From assembly GCF_011742555.1 (NCBI RefSeq), contig NZ_JAAQQR010000004.1, forward strand, positions 433,362 through 497,361: a stretch of 64,000 bases of DNA, in the 5' to 3' direction. The position numbers and the translations under genes are program-made. The stretch is from Luteibacter jiangsuensis. Lineage in GTDB: Bacteria > Pseudomonadota > Gammaproteobacteria > Xanthomonadales > Rhodanobacteraceae. The notes below the pieces were generated by a model. The model made no database searches. It worked only from the letters and a program-made list of their open reading frames with translations, and was not told where the DNA came from. Shown here in pieces: positions 1 through 8,608 of this stretch; position 1 is the first letter of the stretch, and each line of letters opens with the position of its first letter.

Positions 1-32
1 GGCCTCGGTACTCATTCGTGCGGTAAGGCTCT

Positions 33-60
33 GGATTCCTGCTTTCGCAGGAATGACGGG
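33..60. repeat. Short dispersed hairpin repeat
   Basis: An 8-bp perfect stem, ATTCCTGC and GCAGGAAT around a TTTC loop (35-54), is followed by TGACGG. This resembles a short hairpin sequence widely dispersed between genes in proteobacteria. It lies just beyond the stop codon of the polymerase-domain gene, so it could also end that transcript, although no T-run follows. The family assignment is from memory of the motif. Confidence 0.5.
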
Positions 61-67
61 GGGGGTG

Positions 68-940
68 TCAGGGTAGGGACTGCTTGAGTGTGGCGATCCC
101 TTCCCAAGGATCCGCCTCCAACGTCTTCGCCCGCTTCATTGCCTTCTTCATGTCGAAGGCTCCACCGGTCTTCAGGCGGGCGATCTCTTCCCAGCGCAGC
201 GGCATCGCCACGGGTGCGCCCGGACGGGCGCGCAGCGACCAGCCGGTCACGCTCGTCGCCCCGCGGGTGTTGCGCAGCCAGTCGATGAAGATCAGCCCCT
301 CGCGCTTGGCCTTGCTGGCCTCGGCGATGTAGAGCGCCGGCTTTTCCGCCACGAGAGCATCGGCCACGCATTCGCAGAAGGCCTTCACCTTCTCCCATGA
401 CGGGCCGCGGCGTATCGGCACCACCACGTGCAGGCCTTTCCCGCCGGAAGTGCGCACGAAGCTTTCCAGCCCCGCGGCGGCGAGGCGCTCGCGAATCATG
501 CGCGCCCCCGCGACCACCGCCTTCCACTCCACGCCTTTCGCCGGGTCGAGGTCGAAGATCATCCGGTCGGGCTTGTCGGGGTCGTCGACGCGGGAACCCC
601 AGGGATGGAACTCCAGGGTGTTCATCTGCACGAGTTCGAGCACGCCGCGAACGTCGTCCACGTAGATGTATTCGGCAGCGCCTCCGTCCTTCTCTTCCAG
701 CGTGACCGAACGCACGTGCTCGCCCAAGGTGTCGGCATGGTGTTTCTGGAAGAAGCACGGGCCCGTGGCGCCCTGCGGACAACGCACGAGCGACAGCGGG
801 CGCTGACGCAGTTCCGGCAGCATCCAGTGCCCCACGGCGTCGTAGTAAGCCGCGACCTCGCCCTTGCTCGGCCCACCCTCCCCGAAAACCGGACGCTCCG
901 GATGGGTGATGGTGACACCGCCGACAACGAGACCCGCCAT
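68..940 (-). CDS. ligD: LigD-type primase-polymerase (polymerase domain only)
   Basis: This 290-residue protein matches the polymerase domain (archaeo-eukaryotic primase fold) of the end-joining ligase LigD, which fills in or adds nucleotides at broken ends held by Ku. Visible motifs are the metal-binding DLD (D130, D132), SGGKGLH (165-171) and a third acidic residue in FIDW (D220). Full LigD proteins also carry ligase and phosphoesterase domains and usually exceed 800 residues. Here the protein starts exactly at the polymerase domain and no ligase domain is in frame upstream, so it is a stand-alone polymerase. The ATG lies three bases after the stop of ku, so the two genes are very probably co-transcribed and translationally coupled. 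A separate LigD ligase could lie outside the window. The domain assignment is firm; use of the symbol ligD for a single domain is a convenience. Confidence 0.9.
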   Translation of the reverse strand: MAGLVVGGVTITHPERPVFGEGGPSKGEVAAYYDAVGHWMLPELRQRPLSLVRCPQGATGPCFFQKHHADTLGEHVRSVTLEEKDGGAAEYIYVDDVRGVLELVQMNTLEFHPWGSRVDDPDKPDRMIFDLDPAKGVEWKAVVAGARMIRERLAAAGLESFVRTSGGKGLHVVVPIRRGPSWEKVKAFCECVADALVAEKPALYIAEASKAKREGLIFIDWLRNTRGATSVTGWSLRARPGAPVAMPLRWEEIARLKTGGAFDMKKAMKRAKTLEADPWEGIATLKQSLP

Positions 941-943
941 GGC

Positions 944-1906
944 TCAGCCCGCCCGGCGCCGCGCCGGCGCCTTGCGGCTGGCGGTCTTCTTGGTGGCCTT
1001 TTTCGCGGCCGTCTTCTTCGTTGCGCTCTTCTTCGCGGCGGATTTCTTCGCAGCGGCCTTCTTCCCGCCACCCTCGCTCGCCGAGGTGCTTTTCGCCGCC
1101 GGCGTGCGCGTCTTCGCACCGATGCTCTTCTTCAGCAACGCCATGAAGTCCACCACGTTGGTGGCGGCGTTCTCCGGCGTACGCTCCTCTTCCTCCACGG
1201 TGGCCGTCACGCCCTTGCTCTTGAGGCGCTTCTCGATGGCAGTGCGCAGCTTGGCGCGGAATTCGTCGTGGTAATCCTCGGGCTTCCACTTGCCCGACAT
1301 CGACTTGATGAGGTCCGTCGCCATCTCGATCTCCCGTGGGGAGATGCGGTAGTCCGAGGCGGACTTGCTGGGGAGTTCGTAATCCTCCGCGTCCACCACC
1401 TCGGACTTGTAGCGGAGGAGGTTCATGACCAGCGCGTCGCCCTGCGGCATCACGGCGGCCAGGTATTCCTTCGTGCGGATCACTACGCGCCCGATGCCGA
1501 CCTTGCCGGTCTTCTTCAGCGTCTCGCGCAGCAGCACGTAGCCTTTCTCCGCCTTCTTCGCCGGCAGCAGTACGTAGGGCTTCTCATAGTACGCCGGGGA
1601 AATGTCCGTGGCGTCGACGAAGGTGTCGATCTCGACCGTCTCGTGCGCGTCGCTCGCGGCGTTGCGGATGTCCTCTTCCTCCAGCACCACGTAATTGCCC
1701 TTCTGGTACTCGAAGGCTTTCACGATCTCCTTCCACGGCACCTCTTCGCCCGTCTCGGCGTTCACCCGCTCGTAGCGCACCGGGGTGTTGTCGCGCTGGT
1801 CGAGCATGCGGAAATGCAGGTCGTTGCGACGCTCGCCCGACATCAGCCGGATGGGGATGTTGAGCAGACCGAACGAGAGCGTTCCGGTCCAGATGGGGCG
1901 GGCCAT
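944..1906 (-). CDS. ku: Ku DNA end-binding protein
   Basis: This 320-residue bacterial Ku forms a homodimeric ring that threads onto double-strand breaks and recruits LigD. The protein starts with the typical MARPIWTG and continues through the Ku core to about residue 260. The last 50 or so residues are a lysine/alanine-rich tail with repeated AAKK and TKK units, resembling the DNA-binding tails of some bacterial Ku proteins. An upstream in-frame extension of 52 residues exists, but it runs into a dispersed repeat and lacks family similarity, so the ATG at 1906 was chosen; a GAGG ribosome site precedes it. The partner polymerase gene follows directly. Together they form a two-gene end-joining operon on the minus strand. 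Confidence 0.95.
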   Translation of the reverse strand: MARPIWTGTLSFGLLNIPIRLMSGERRNDLHFRMLDQRDNTPVRYERVNAETGEEVPWKEIVKAFEYQKGNYVVLEEEDIRNAASDAHETVEIDTFVDATDISPAYYEKPYVLLPAKKAEKGYVLLRETLKKTGKVGIGRVVIRTKEYLAAVMPQGDALVMNLLRYKSEVVDAEDYELPSKSASDYRISPREIEMATDLIKSMSGKWKPEDYHDEFRAKLRTAIEKRLKSKGVTATVEEEERTPENAATNVVDFMALLKKSIGAKTRTPAAKSTSASEGGGKKAAAKKSAAKKSATKKTAAKKATKKTASRKAPARRRAG

Positions 1907-1980
1907 GGTGCGATCCTCGGCGCGTAGGTGCGGCGAGGATACGGGTGTGGGCGTGCAAGGTTTGCAAAATCGCAGCGAAC

Positions 1981-2063
1981 TGTGGGAGCCGGCTATGCCA
2001 GCGATCCCGCGGCAACGGGCGAGCCTGCCGCGGGCACCCATCGCCGCTGAAGCGGCTCCCACA
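1981..2063 (-). repeat. Dispersed palindromic repeat, family A, copy 1
   Basis: This roughly 83-bp imperfect palindrome begins TGTGGGAGCC and ends GGCTCCCACA, with inner motifs GCGATCCCGCGGCA and ATCGCCGCTGAAGCGG. Near copies lie at 23722-23804, 27375-27472 and 48806-48888. It sits in the gap between ku and the CocE-type hydrolase gene and could fold on either RNA strand. Confidence 0.85.
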
Positions 2064-2080
2064 GGGTTATCGGGCCATGG

Positions 2081-3988
2081 TCACTTCGCCTCCACCACCG
2101 GCAACTCGATGGCGCTGGCCGTGCCGGGTGTGTGCCATACCTGCTGCGTGGCCTTCCGGTAGTCGGAGGGCTTGGCGAAGAAGATGTTGGGCACGAAGGT
2201 CTGTGGGTTCCGGTCGTACAGCGGGAACCACGACGACTGCACCTGCACCATCACCCGGTGGCCCGGCTGGAAGGTGTGGTTCACGGTGGGCAGGCCGAAA
2301 CGGTATTCGAGCGGGGTGTTCGGCGTGAGCGGTTTTCCTTCACCGAAGCCCTCGCGATAGCGGCCACGGAAGATGTCCATGGACACCGAAAGCTCGTAGC
2401 CGCCCATGGCCGGGTTGCTGGCGTTCGCGGACGGATAGACGTCGATCAGCTTCACCACCCAGTCGCTGTCGGTGCCGCTGGTGGAGGCATAGAGGTTTAC
2501 CTGGGGCGCGCCGGCCACCCGCAACGGCGCCGTGAGGGGGTCGGTCACGTACGTGAGCACGTCGGGGCGGCCGTCCACGAAGCGCTGGTCCTGCACCAGC
2601 CACGTGGTCCAGGACTGGCGGTCGTTGAAGTGCACGGGGCGCGGCACGTAAGGCACCGGCTTGCCCGGATCGGAAACGTATTCGTCGTACTTCGCGGCCG
2701 CGGCCGCGGGTGCTTCGAACGAGAGCGTGCCGTTGGCCCCGAGGTACAAGGAACGGTTCTTCTTCCCCTGGGGCCAGGACTTGAAGCGGTCCCAGTGGTT
2801 CTCCCCGGTGTTGTAGATGAACACCGGCGGCGTGTTCGCCTTCGGCGCGCCGTCAACAAGGTACTGGTTGAAGAACGGCAGCAGCACGTCGCGGCGGAAC
2901 TGCAGCGCGGTGTCGCCGTCCCACTGCAACGCGCCCAGCGAGGCCGCTTCGTAGTTCACCTGGCTGTGGCGCCAGGGGCCCATCACCAGATAGTTCTTGT
3001 CGTTGCCCTTGTCCTTCGGCTCCACGGCTTCATAGCTGTGGATGGCGCCCCACATGTCCTCCTGGTCCCACAGGCCCTGCAACCACATGGTCGGTACCTT
3101 CAGCGGCTGCTTCGCCATGATCTTGTCCAGCGCCTGCTCCTGCCAGTACGCGTCATAGGCGGGGTGCTCGCTGAGCTTGCGCCAGTAAGGCAACTGATCG
3201 AAGCCGTTGGCACGGGCATAGTCGCCCGCCGAACCCGCCTGAAGAAAGTTCGTGTAGTCGTCATCGCCCGCGCTCGGAATGGTGGCACCCTTCCCGCGCT
3301 TCGCGTTCTGGCCCGCGATGTAAGCAAAGTTCGTCTGGCGGAAGGCGCCGTAATGGAACCAGTCGTCGCCCATCCAGCCGTCCACCATCGGGCTTTCCGG
3401 TGCCGCCACCTTCAACGCGGGGTGCGGATTCACCAGGGCCATGACCACGGTGAACCCTTCGTACGACGAGCCGAGCATGCCCACCTTGCCGTTCGACTCC
3501 GGAAGGTTCTTCGTCAGCCAGTCGATGGTGTCGTAGGCGTCGGTGGAATGGTCGACCGGCGTGTCGTTGAGCGGCCCCCGCAGCGGGCGGGTCATCACAT
3601 AGTCGCCTTCCGATCCGTACTTGCCGCGCACGTCCTGGAACACACGAATGTAACCGGCATCGACGAACACCTCGTCGCCCATCGGCAACAGGTTGCGCAT
3701 GGTGGAAGACACCGTCCGCTCGGCCCGGCCGTCGGCGTTGTAAGGGGTACGGGTGAGGAGTATGGGCGCGTGCTTCGCGTTCTTCGGAATGACGATGACG
3801 GTATGCAGCTTCACGCCGTCGCGCATAGGGATCTCGACCACGCGCTTCACGTAGTCGTTGGCCGTTGTCGGCAACTCGAACCGGGAGGGGATGTCCGGCG
3901 TCATCGGTGCCGTTTGCGCAGCGGCGAACGTGGAGGCGACAGCCAGGGACAGGGCGAGCATCGGAAGCGACACGGAGAGACGTGGCAT
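2081..3988 (-). CDS. Secreted CocE/NonD-family alpha/beta hydrolase
   Basis: This 635-residue protein has an N-terminal signal peptide ending near ASTFAAAQ (about residue 25), so it acts in the periplasm or outside the cell. It belongs to the peptidase S15 / CocE group, which includes X-Pro dipeptidyl peptidases, cocaine esterase and glutaryl-acylases. The substrate cannot be told from sequence. The nucleophile motif GSSYEG (S175) and the preceding RDVRGKYGSEG stretch match the S15 catalytic domain. The C-terminal 230 residues match the jelly-roll X-Pro C-terminal domain. A longer ATG reading would add 25 residues ahead of the signal peptide, so the start at 3988 was preferred. A dispersed repeat follows the gene, and the lipoprotein gene upstream has its own terminator, so this is probably a single-gene transcript. 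Confidence 0.85.
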   Translation of the reverse strand: MPRLSVSLPMLALSLAVASTFAAAQTAPMTPDIPSRFELPTTANDYVKRVVEIPMRDGVKLHTVIVIPKNAKHAPILLTRTPYNADGRAERTVSSTMRNLLPMGDEVFVDAGYIRVFQDVRGKYGSEGDYVMTRPLRGPLNDTPVDHSTDAYDTIDWLTKNLPESNGKVGMLGSSYEGFTVVMALVNPHPALKVAAPESPMVDGWMGDDWFHYGAFRQTNFAYIAGQNAKRGKGATIPSAGDDDYTNFLQAGSAGDYARANGFDQLPYWRKLSEHPAYDAYWQEQALDKIMAKQPLKVPTMWLQGLWDQEDMWGAIHSYEAVEPKDKGNDKNYLVMGPWRHSQVNYEAASLGALQWDGDTALQFRRDVLLPFFNQYLVDGAPKANTPPVFIYNTGENHWDRFKSWPQGKKNRSLYLGANGTLSFEAPAAAAAKYDEYVSDPGKPVPYVPRPVHFNDRQSWTTWLVQDQRFVDGRPDVLTYVTDPLTAPLRVAGAPQVNLYASTSGTDSDWVVKLIDVYPSANASNPAMGGYELSVSMDIFRGRYREGFGEGKPLTPNTPLEYRFGLPTVNHTFQPGHRVMVQVQSSWFPLYDRNPQTFVPNIFFAKPSDYRKATQQVWHTPGTASAIELPVVEAK

Positions 3989-4101
3989 GGAGTTTTTCCT
4001 GCGGCAGTGGGACGGAACCCTCCAAGCGTGCCCGATCCTGAACGCGAGAGCCACGCATGCCAACAGTCATGCCCCACATGGCACGACCCATGCTTGGCGC
4101 C

Positions 4102-4133
4102 AAAAAAAACGCCGCTGCGGTAGCAGCGGCGTT
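4102..4133 (-). terminator. Intrinsic terminator of the small lipoprotein gene
   Basis: A perfect 11-bp stem (AACGCCGCTGC / GCAGCGGCGTT) with a 4-base loop is followed, on the minus strand, by a run of eight T. This is a textbook Rho-independent terminator placed 37 bases after the lipoprotein stop codon. Confidence 0.9.
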
Positions 4134-4169
4134 CTTGCCGAGCCGGCAACTGCCGGTTGGCGCGGGGCC

Positions 4170-4418
4170 TTACTGGCCGGCGGTGGAAGCCGGAGCCGGC
4201 GTGGCGGCCGTGCCGGTGGTGGCCGGCGGCGTCATTGCCGGGGCGGTGCTGGCGGCCGGCGGGGTGGTTTCCGGTGCAGCGGCCGGTGCCGTAGCCGGAG
4301 CGGCTGCGGTGGAAGCCGACGACGGCGAGGCCGGCGTGGCGTTGTCATCGGACTTGTTGCAGCCGGCGAGCATGGCGGCGGCGACAAAAGCCAGGGCGGT
4401 AACCGAAATAACCTTCAT
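4170..4418 (-). CDS. Small Ala/Pro/Thr-rich lipoprotein
   Basis: This 82-residue protein has a lipoprotein signal peptide with lipobox LAGC (cysteine 21), so it should be lipidated and anchored to a membrane facing the periplasm. The mature part (about 60 residues) is low-complexity Ala, Pro and Thr with no recognisable fold, like the disordered linker lipoproteins common in Xanthomonadales. It has its own strong terminator downstream and is divergent from the autotransporter at 4666, sharing a 247-bp upstream region. I cannot give it a function. The lipobox and the terminator argue that it is a real gene and not a compositional artefact. Confidence 0.75.
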   Translation of the reverse strand: MKVISVTALAFVAAAMLAGCNKSDDNATPASPSSASTAAAPATAPAAAPETTPPAASTAPAMTPPATTGTAATPAPASTAGQ

Positions 4419-4665
4419 GATGCTGGGCTCCTCATTTCGTTATGTATGCAGTGGATGCTTGCATCTTCGACGTTTCCCCCCGAAGACGGGCCCGTCTAGG
4501 GTGCGACCACAATTATGAAGCGTAGGTGTCCGACGGCGCAGCGCAGAAGCGTTCGTAGACATTTTCAGAATAATCGCGTTCCCCCGCCATAAGCCAGTCC
4601 CTAACCTGTCACCCGGAAATTGCAGTCGGCATCCCCAGCCGGCAGCCTGACAAGGAGTGACTCGC

Positions 4666-7569
4666 TTGAAACCATGCATCCCCCTCTCCCGGCAGTACCT
4701 CGCGGCTTTCGTCGCAGCCGCCTTTTCGCCTCTTGCCGCCGCGGCGGACTCCTTGCCCATCGTCGTGAATGGCGATATCCGGACCATTCCCTCGGGCACG
4801 TATACCTACACTGCCGATTCCGTGGTGGGCCTCACTGTCCTGGGCGGCGGACGAGCGTTCGGCCGGGACATCGAGATCGCCACCTCGGGCGGCCTGGGCA
4901 ACGCTGTCGACATCTCGGGGCCCAACAGCTTTGTCGAGCTGATCGGCGGCGCCCTGAACACAAAGGGCGACGGTGCACTTGCCGTAAGAGCAACCAACAC
5001 CGGCATGTCGGGCCTGCTCCTGCAAAACGTCGGCGTCGTCACCGAAGGGGCAGGCGCCAGAGGCATCCAGCTCGATCGCGCCAGCGGCAAGCTCCGTGCC
5101 GGCTCCGTCGAAACCTCCGGTCACAACGCCGTGGGCGTCGAGGTCAGGACCACAGGCTCGGTCTCCCTCGAGGGCACCTCGGTGGTCACGCGCGGCGACG
5201 AAGCCCAGGGCGTACGCGTGGACCAGGGATCGTCGATGGAATCCGACGGAGCCACCGTCCACACGAGCGGTCGCGGCAGCCACGGCGTCCTGATCGGACA
5301 GGGCAACGCCACCGCCACGCTCGTCCGCACGGAGGTAGCCACCCGCGGGCCCTATGCGAACGCCATTCACGCCAACCAAGGCAGCGGACTCGTGACGGTC
5401 ACGGCCAACAGCAGAGTGCGTACCGAAGGCCTCGAGTCCATCGCCGTCATCGCGCATGACGGCGCCCCCGTTGCCGTTCGCGACTCGTTCCTTGAAACCC
5501 TCGGCAGGAATTCCCACGCCGTGTTCAACCACGGATCGTTCGTGAGTGTCGAGAACGCGGACGTCGCTACCGGCGGCTATAACGCCCACGGCGTCTTCGC
5601 CAGAGGGGGGCAGTATGCGGGCAAGGTGCCCTTCATCGACGTGCGCAATTCGCGCATCGTCACCCATGGCATGTTTGGCAATGGCGCCGTGGCATCCACC
5701 GGTGCCCGGGTTTCGCTGGTCGACACCACGATTCGCACCACGGGCGATGCCGGCCACGGCGTGTACGTCACCCAGGCCGAACTCACCAGCAGAGATACCA
5801 CGATCTCGACCGAGGGGCAGGATGCCTATGGTGCCATCGTCAAGAACCGCGGCAGCCTGGTCATCGACGGGGGCAGTGTCAGTAGCGCGCACGCCGCGGC
5901 ATTGGGGCTGCACGATCCGGGCAGCATCCACATCACTGGCGGCGCCGTGTTGAGCGGCGGCAATGGCGCCTTTGCGGAAGTCGATCCTGATTCCACCGAC
6001 GCGTTCACTATCGTGCTGGATGGCAAGTCTCAAGCCTTGGGCGACATCCGGCTTTCGCCGTCGTCGAAAGCACCCGCATCTGGCGATCCGAAGCTCTCGC
6101 TCTCGATCAAGGGGCACGCGGTGTGGTCCGGTGCGTCGTCCATCGTGCGCGACCTCTCGATCGAAGACGGCGGCACATGGATAGTCACGGCGGACAGCCG
6201 TGTCGCCGGCCTGCGCAACGACCATGGCGTGATAGCTTTCCATCCGGCCACGCCCGGCGCGTTCGGCACACTGACAATCACGGGCGACTACGCGGGCGAA
6301 CAAGGACTCTTCCGCATGCGCAGCCGATTGGGTGACGACACCTCGCCCACGGATCGCATTCACGTCATGGGGAATACGTCGGGCACCAGCTTCATTTCCG
6401 TGGATGCCCTCGATGGTGCGGGCAACGACACCGCCGACGGCATCCAGCTTGTCCGCGTGGACGGCCGCTCCGAAGGCCAGTTCAAACTGTCGGGCCGCGC
6501 CGTCGCCGGTGCCCACGAATACTTCCTGCACCAGGGATCGATCAGCCAGCCCGAAGACGGCGACTGGTACCTGCGTTCGTCGCTCTCCAACCCCATCCTC
6601 GCGCCCGAGGATGGCGAGAACATCGACGACGCCGACATGACACCGGTGCCGGTTCTGCGCCCGGAAACGGGCACCTACCGTGCGAACCAGACCGCCGCGC
6701 TCGACATGTTCCAGAGCGGCCCGGGCGGCGGCTGGGACGACGAGGCGGAAAACTCGCGCGGCAGTGCCTGGGCACGGTTCCAGCGGCGTCACACCGCGTT
6801 CGATCTCGGCCGGCAGGTCACGACCACCACCTCCAGCAACGAGCTTACCCTGGGCAGCGACCTCCTCCGGTCCGGCGGCTCCGTCGAAGGCCATCTCGGC
6901 ATCATGGCGGCCATGGGCCAGTCGGACACCCGCGGCACGTCCACCGTCACCCGCTATTCGGCGCGCGGGCGGGTCAAGGGCGCCGCAGCAGGTGTTTACG
7001 GTGGTTTCCGCACGGCCGCCGGCACCTATCTGCGCGGCTGGTCGCAGTACGCGCACTTCAATCAACGCGTGGAAGGCCAGGCGCTCGCCAACGAGCGCTA
7101 CGGAAGCGGCGCACTCACCACCAGCGTGGAGGCAGGACACCGCTGGCGCCGGGCGCTCAACCGCGATACCGACGTCTACCTCGAACCGCAGGCACAACTC
7201 GTGGCCACCCGCCTGCGCGGCGGCACGCATGTGGAGGCCAATGGCACGCGCATCGCTCCCCGACACGCCAGCGGAAGCACCTCGCGCCTTGGCCTGCGTG
7301 CGGCCGCGCGATGGCAGACGCCCGGAGGACACGTTGCTTCGCCCTACGTCGCCGGCAGCTGGCTGCGGCGGCTAGGCAGGCTCGACGCCACCCAGTTCGA
7401 CGTCACCTCCCTTGCCGGCGGCGTGCCGCGTAACGCCTACGCGCTCAAGCTCGGTCTCAGCATTGTGCGCAACGACGGATGGCGATTCTGGAGCGACGTG
7501 GAGTCGCGCTTCGGCGTCCGGCGGTATCGCCGCATGGCGGGCACCGTCGGCATTCGTAAAATCTGGTAA
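4666..7569 (+). CDS. Autotransporter with pertactin-like passenger
   Basis: This type Va autotransporter has a signal peptide (about residues 1-27, ending LAAAAD), a passenger rich in short beta-helix-like repeats with TRG, TSG and HGV motifs (30-650), and a C-terminal beta-barrel (about 700-967). The last residue is Trp, as expected for an outer-membrane barrel. The passenger should be exposed at the surface; adhesion is the usual role, but no catalytic motif is visible. Start choice: a strong AAGGAG site occupies 4652-4657. A GTG at 4657 overlaps that site and cannot use it, whereas the TTG at 4666 is 8 bases downstream, giving 967 residues. Unlike the two giant autotransporters further right, it has no extended signal peptide region. 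It is probably monocistronic. Confidence 0.88.
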   Translation: MKPCIPLSRQYLAAFVAAAFSPLAAAADSLPIVVNGDIRTIPSGTYTYTADSVVGLTVLGGGRAFGRDIEIATSGGLGNAVDISGPNSFVELIGGALNTKGDGALAVRATNTGMSGLLLQNVGVVTEGAGARGIQLDRASGKLRAGSVETSGHNAVGVEVRTTGSVSLEGTSVVTRGDEAQGVRVDQGSSMESDGATVHTSGRGSHGVLIGQGNATATLVRTEVATRGPYANAIHANQGSGLVTVTANSRVRTEGLESIAVIAHDGAPVAVRDSFLETLGRNSHAVFNHGSFVSVENADVATGGYNAHGVFARGGQYAGKVPFIDVRNSRIVTHGMFGNGAVASTGARVSLVDTTIRTTGDAGHGVYVTQAELTSRDTTISTEGQDAYGAIVKNRGSLVIDGGSVSSAHAAALGLHDPGSIHITGGAVLSGGNGAFAEVDPDSTDAFTIVLDGKSQALGDIRLSPSSKAPASGDPKLSLSIKGHAVWSGASSIVRDLSIEDGGTWIVTADSRVAGLRNDHGVIAFHPATPGAFGTLTITGDYAGEQGLFRMRSRLGDDTSPTDRIHVMGNTSGTSFISVDALDGAGNDTADGIQLVRVDGRSEGQFKLSGRAVAGAHEYFLHQGSISQPEDGDWYLRSSLSNPILAPEDGENIDDADMTPVPVLRPETGTYRANQTAALDMFQSGPGGGWDDEAENSRGSAWARFQRRHTAFDLGRQVTTTTSSNELTLGSDLLRSGGSVEGHLGIMAAMGQSDTRGTSTVTRYSARGRVKGAAAGVYGGFRTAAGTYLRGWSQYAHFNQRVEGQALANERYGSGALTTSVEAGHRWRRALNRDTDVYLEPQAQLVATRLRGGTHVEANGTRIAPRHASGSTSRLGLRAAARWQTPGGHVASPYVAGSWLRRLGRLDATQFDVTSLAGGVPRNAYALKLGLSIVRNDGWRFWSDVESRFGVRRYRRMAGTVGIRKIW

Positions 7570-7582
7570 CCACCCTCAGGGC

Positions 7583-7617
7583 ACCGGAGCCCTGCCGCAT
7601 TCGCGCAAGGCTCCGGT
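7583..7617. terminator. Hairpin between convergent genes
   Basis: A 9-bp perfect stem (ACCGGAGCC / GGCTCCGGT) lies between the autotransporter stop and the convergent exporter gene. There is no T-run and the loop is 17 bases, so it is at best a weak bidirectional terminator. Confidence 0.35.
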
Positions 7618-7630
7618 CGACCATCGCCAC

Positions 7631-8509
7631 CTACCCTGCAAGCTCCGCAGCCTCTGGTCGTGCGCGCCGCGCGGTCACCGTGCTGCCGATGGAAGCCAGC
7701 ACAATGAAGCCAATGGCAAGCCACTGGAACGACGTGAGGTGCTCCCCGAGCAGCAGCATCGCCAGCAACGACGCCACCGCGGGTTCCAGGCTCACCATGA
7801 TGCCGAAGGTTTCGCTCGGCAATCGCTTCATCGCCATCATTTCCAGCGACATGGGTATGGCGCTCGACACGATGGCCACACCGAGCCCCGCCGCGAGTAT
7901 CGCGGGATCGAGCAGCGCCGCGCCTGCGTGGGCGACGCCATAGGGCACTACCACCAGACTCGCCGCCACCAGCCCGAGCGATACGGAGTGGCCCGCGTGG
8001 AGGTGGCCCGCACGCTTGCCGAACACGATGTACAAGGCCCAGCAGACGGCGGCACCCAGTGCGAAGAGCACACCCGTCGGGTCCAGGGTGCTCCCGTGCC
8101 CAAGCGGAAGGATCATCGCCAACCCCGTCACCGCCGAAGCCAGCCACAGAAAATCCACCGGACGACGCGACGCCCACATCGCCACGGCCAACGGGCCGCT
8201 GAACTCGATGGCTACGGCGATACCGAACGGGATGGTGCGCAAGGCGAGATAGAACAGAAGGTTCATCGTGCCCAGCGTGAGTCCGTACCGCAGCACGGAC
8301 CCGGCATCCTGCCGGCTCAAGGGCCAGCGCCATGGGCGCCACAGCAGCAACAGCACGATGGCCGAAAACCCGACGCGCAACGCCGATGTGCCTTCGGCCC
8401 CGACAAGAGGGAAAAGCTTCTTGGCGAACGACGTGCCGATGCAAAGCGAGGTCACGGAGCCAAGGACGGCCAGCGCCGGTAACCAGGGAGTGGAGCGCAG
8501 GGAGGTCAT
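7631..8509 (-). CDS. rhtA: RhtA-type threonine/homoserine exporter (DMT family)
   Basis: This 292-residue inner-membrane protein has about ten hydrophobic segments (two EamA repeats). It resembles Escherichia coli RhtA along its whole length, sharing stretches such as AKKLFPLVGA, PFGIAVAIEFSGPLAVA and RRPVDF. RhtA exports threonine, homoserine and some other amino acids. The ATG at 8509 gives the family length; a longer reading adds 28 residues unlike the family. It is convergent with the autotransporter and has no obvious operon partner. Orthology is likely from the shared motifs, but substrate range is inferred. Confidence 0.85.
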   Translation of the reverse strand: MTSLRSTPWLPALAVLGSVTSLCIGTSFAKKLFPLVGAEGTSALRVGFSAIVLLLLWRPWRWPLSRQDAGSVLRYGLTLGTMNLLFYLALRTIPFGIAVAIEFSGPLAVAMWASRRPVDFLWLASAVTGLAMILPLGHGSTLDPTGVLFALGAAVCWALYIVFGKRAGHLHAGHSVSLGLVAASLVVVPYGVAHAGAALLDPAILAAGLGVAIVSSAIPMSLEMMAMKRLPSETFGIMVSLEPAVASLLAMLLLGEHLTSFQWLAIGFIVLASIGSTVTARRARPEAAELAG

Positions 8510-8608
8510 CGACAGACTCAGGGCCGGGCGGCGTGGAGGCGCACATAGTACACACGCCAACAGCCAACCATGGCCCTGCCCCCCGGCTCCCATCGGGGGC
8601 GCGCCTCC

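Noticed and set aside
12..1289. A 425-residue minus-strand frame spanning Ku and the LigD polymerase domain
   Set aside because: Different frame from both real genes and of Arg/Gly-rich composition without domains.
4609..7332. A 907-residue minus-strand frame over the first autotransporter
   Set aside because: Low-complexity Gly/Ala/Arg translation with no motif; the plus strand encodes signal peptide, passenger and barrel.
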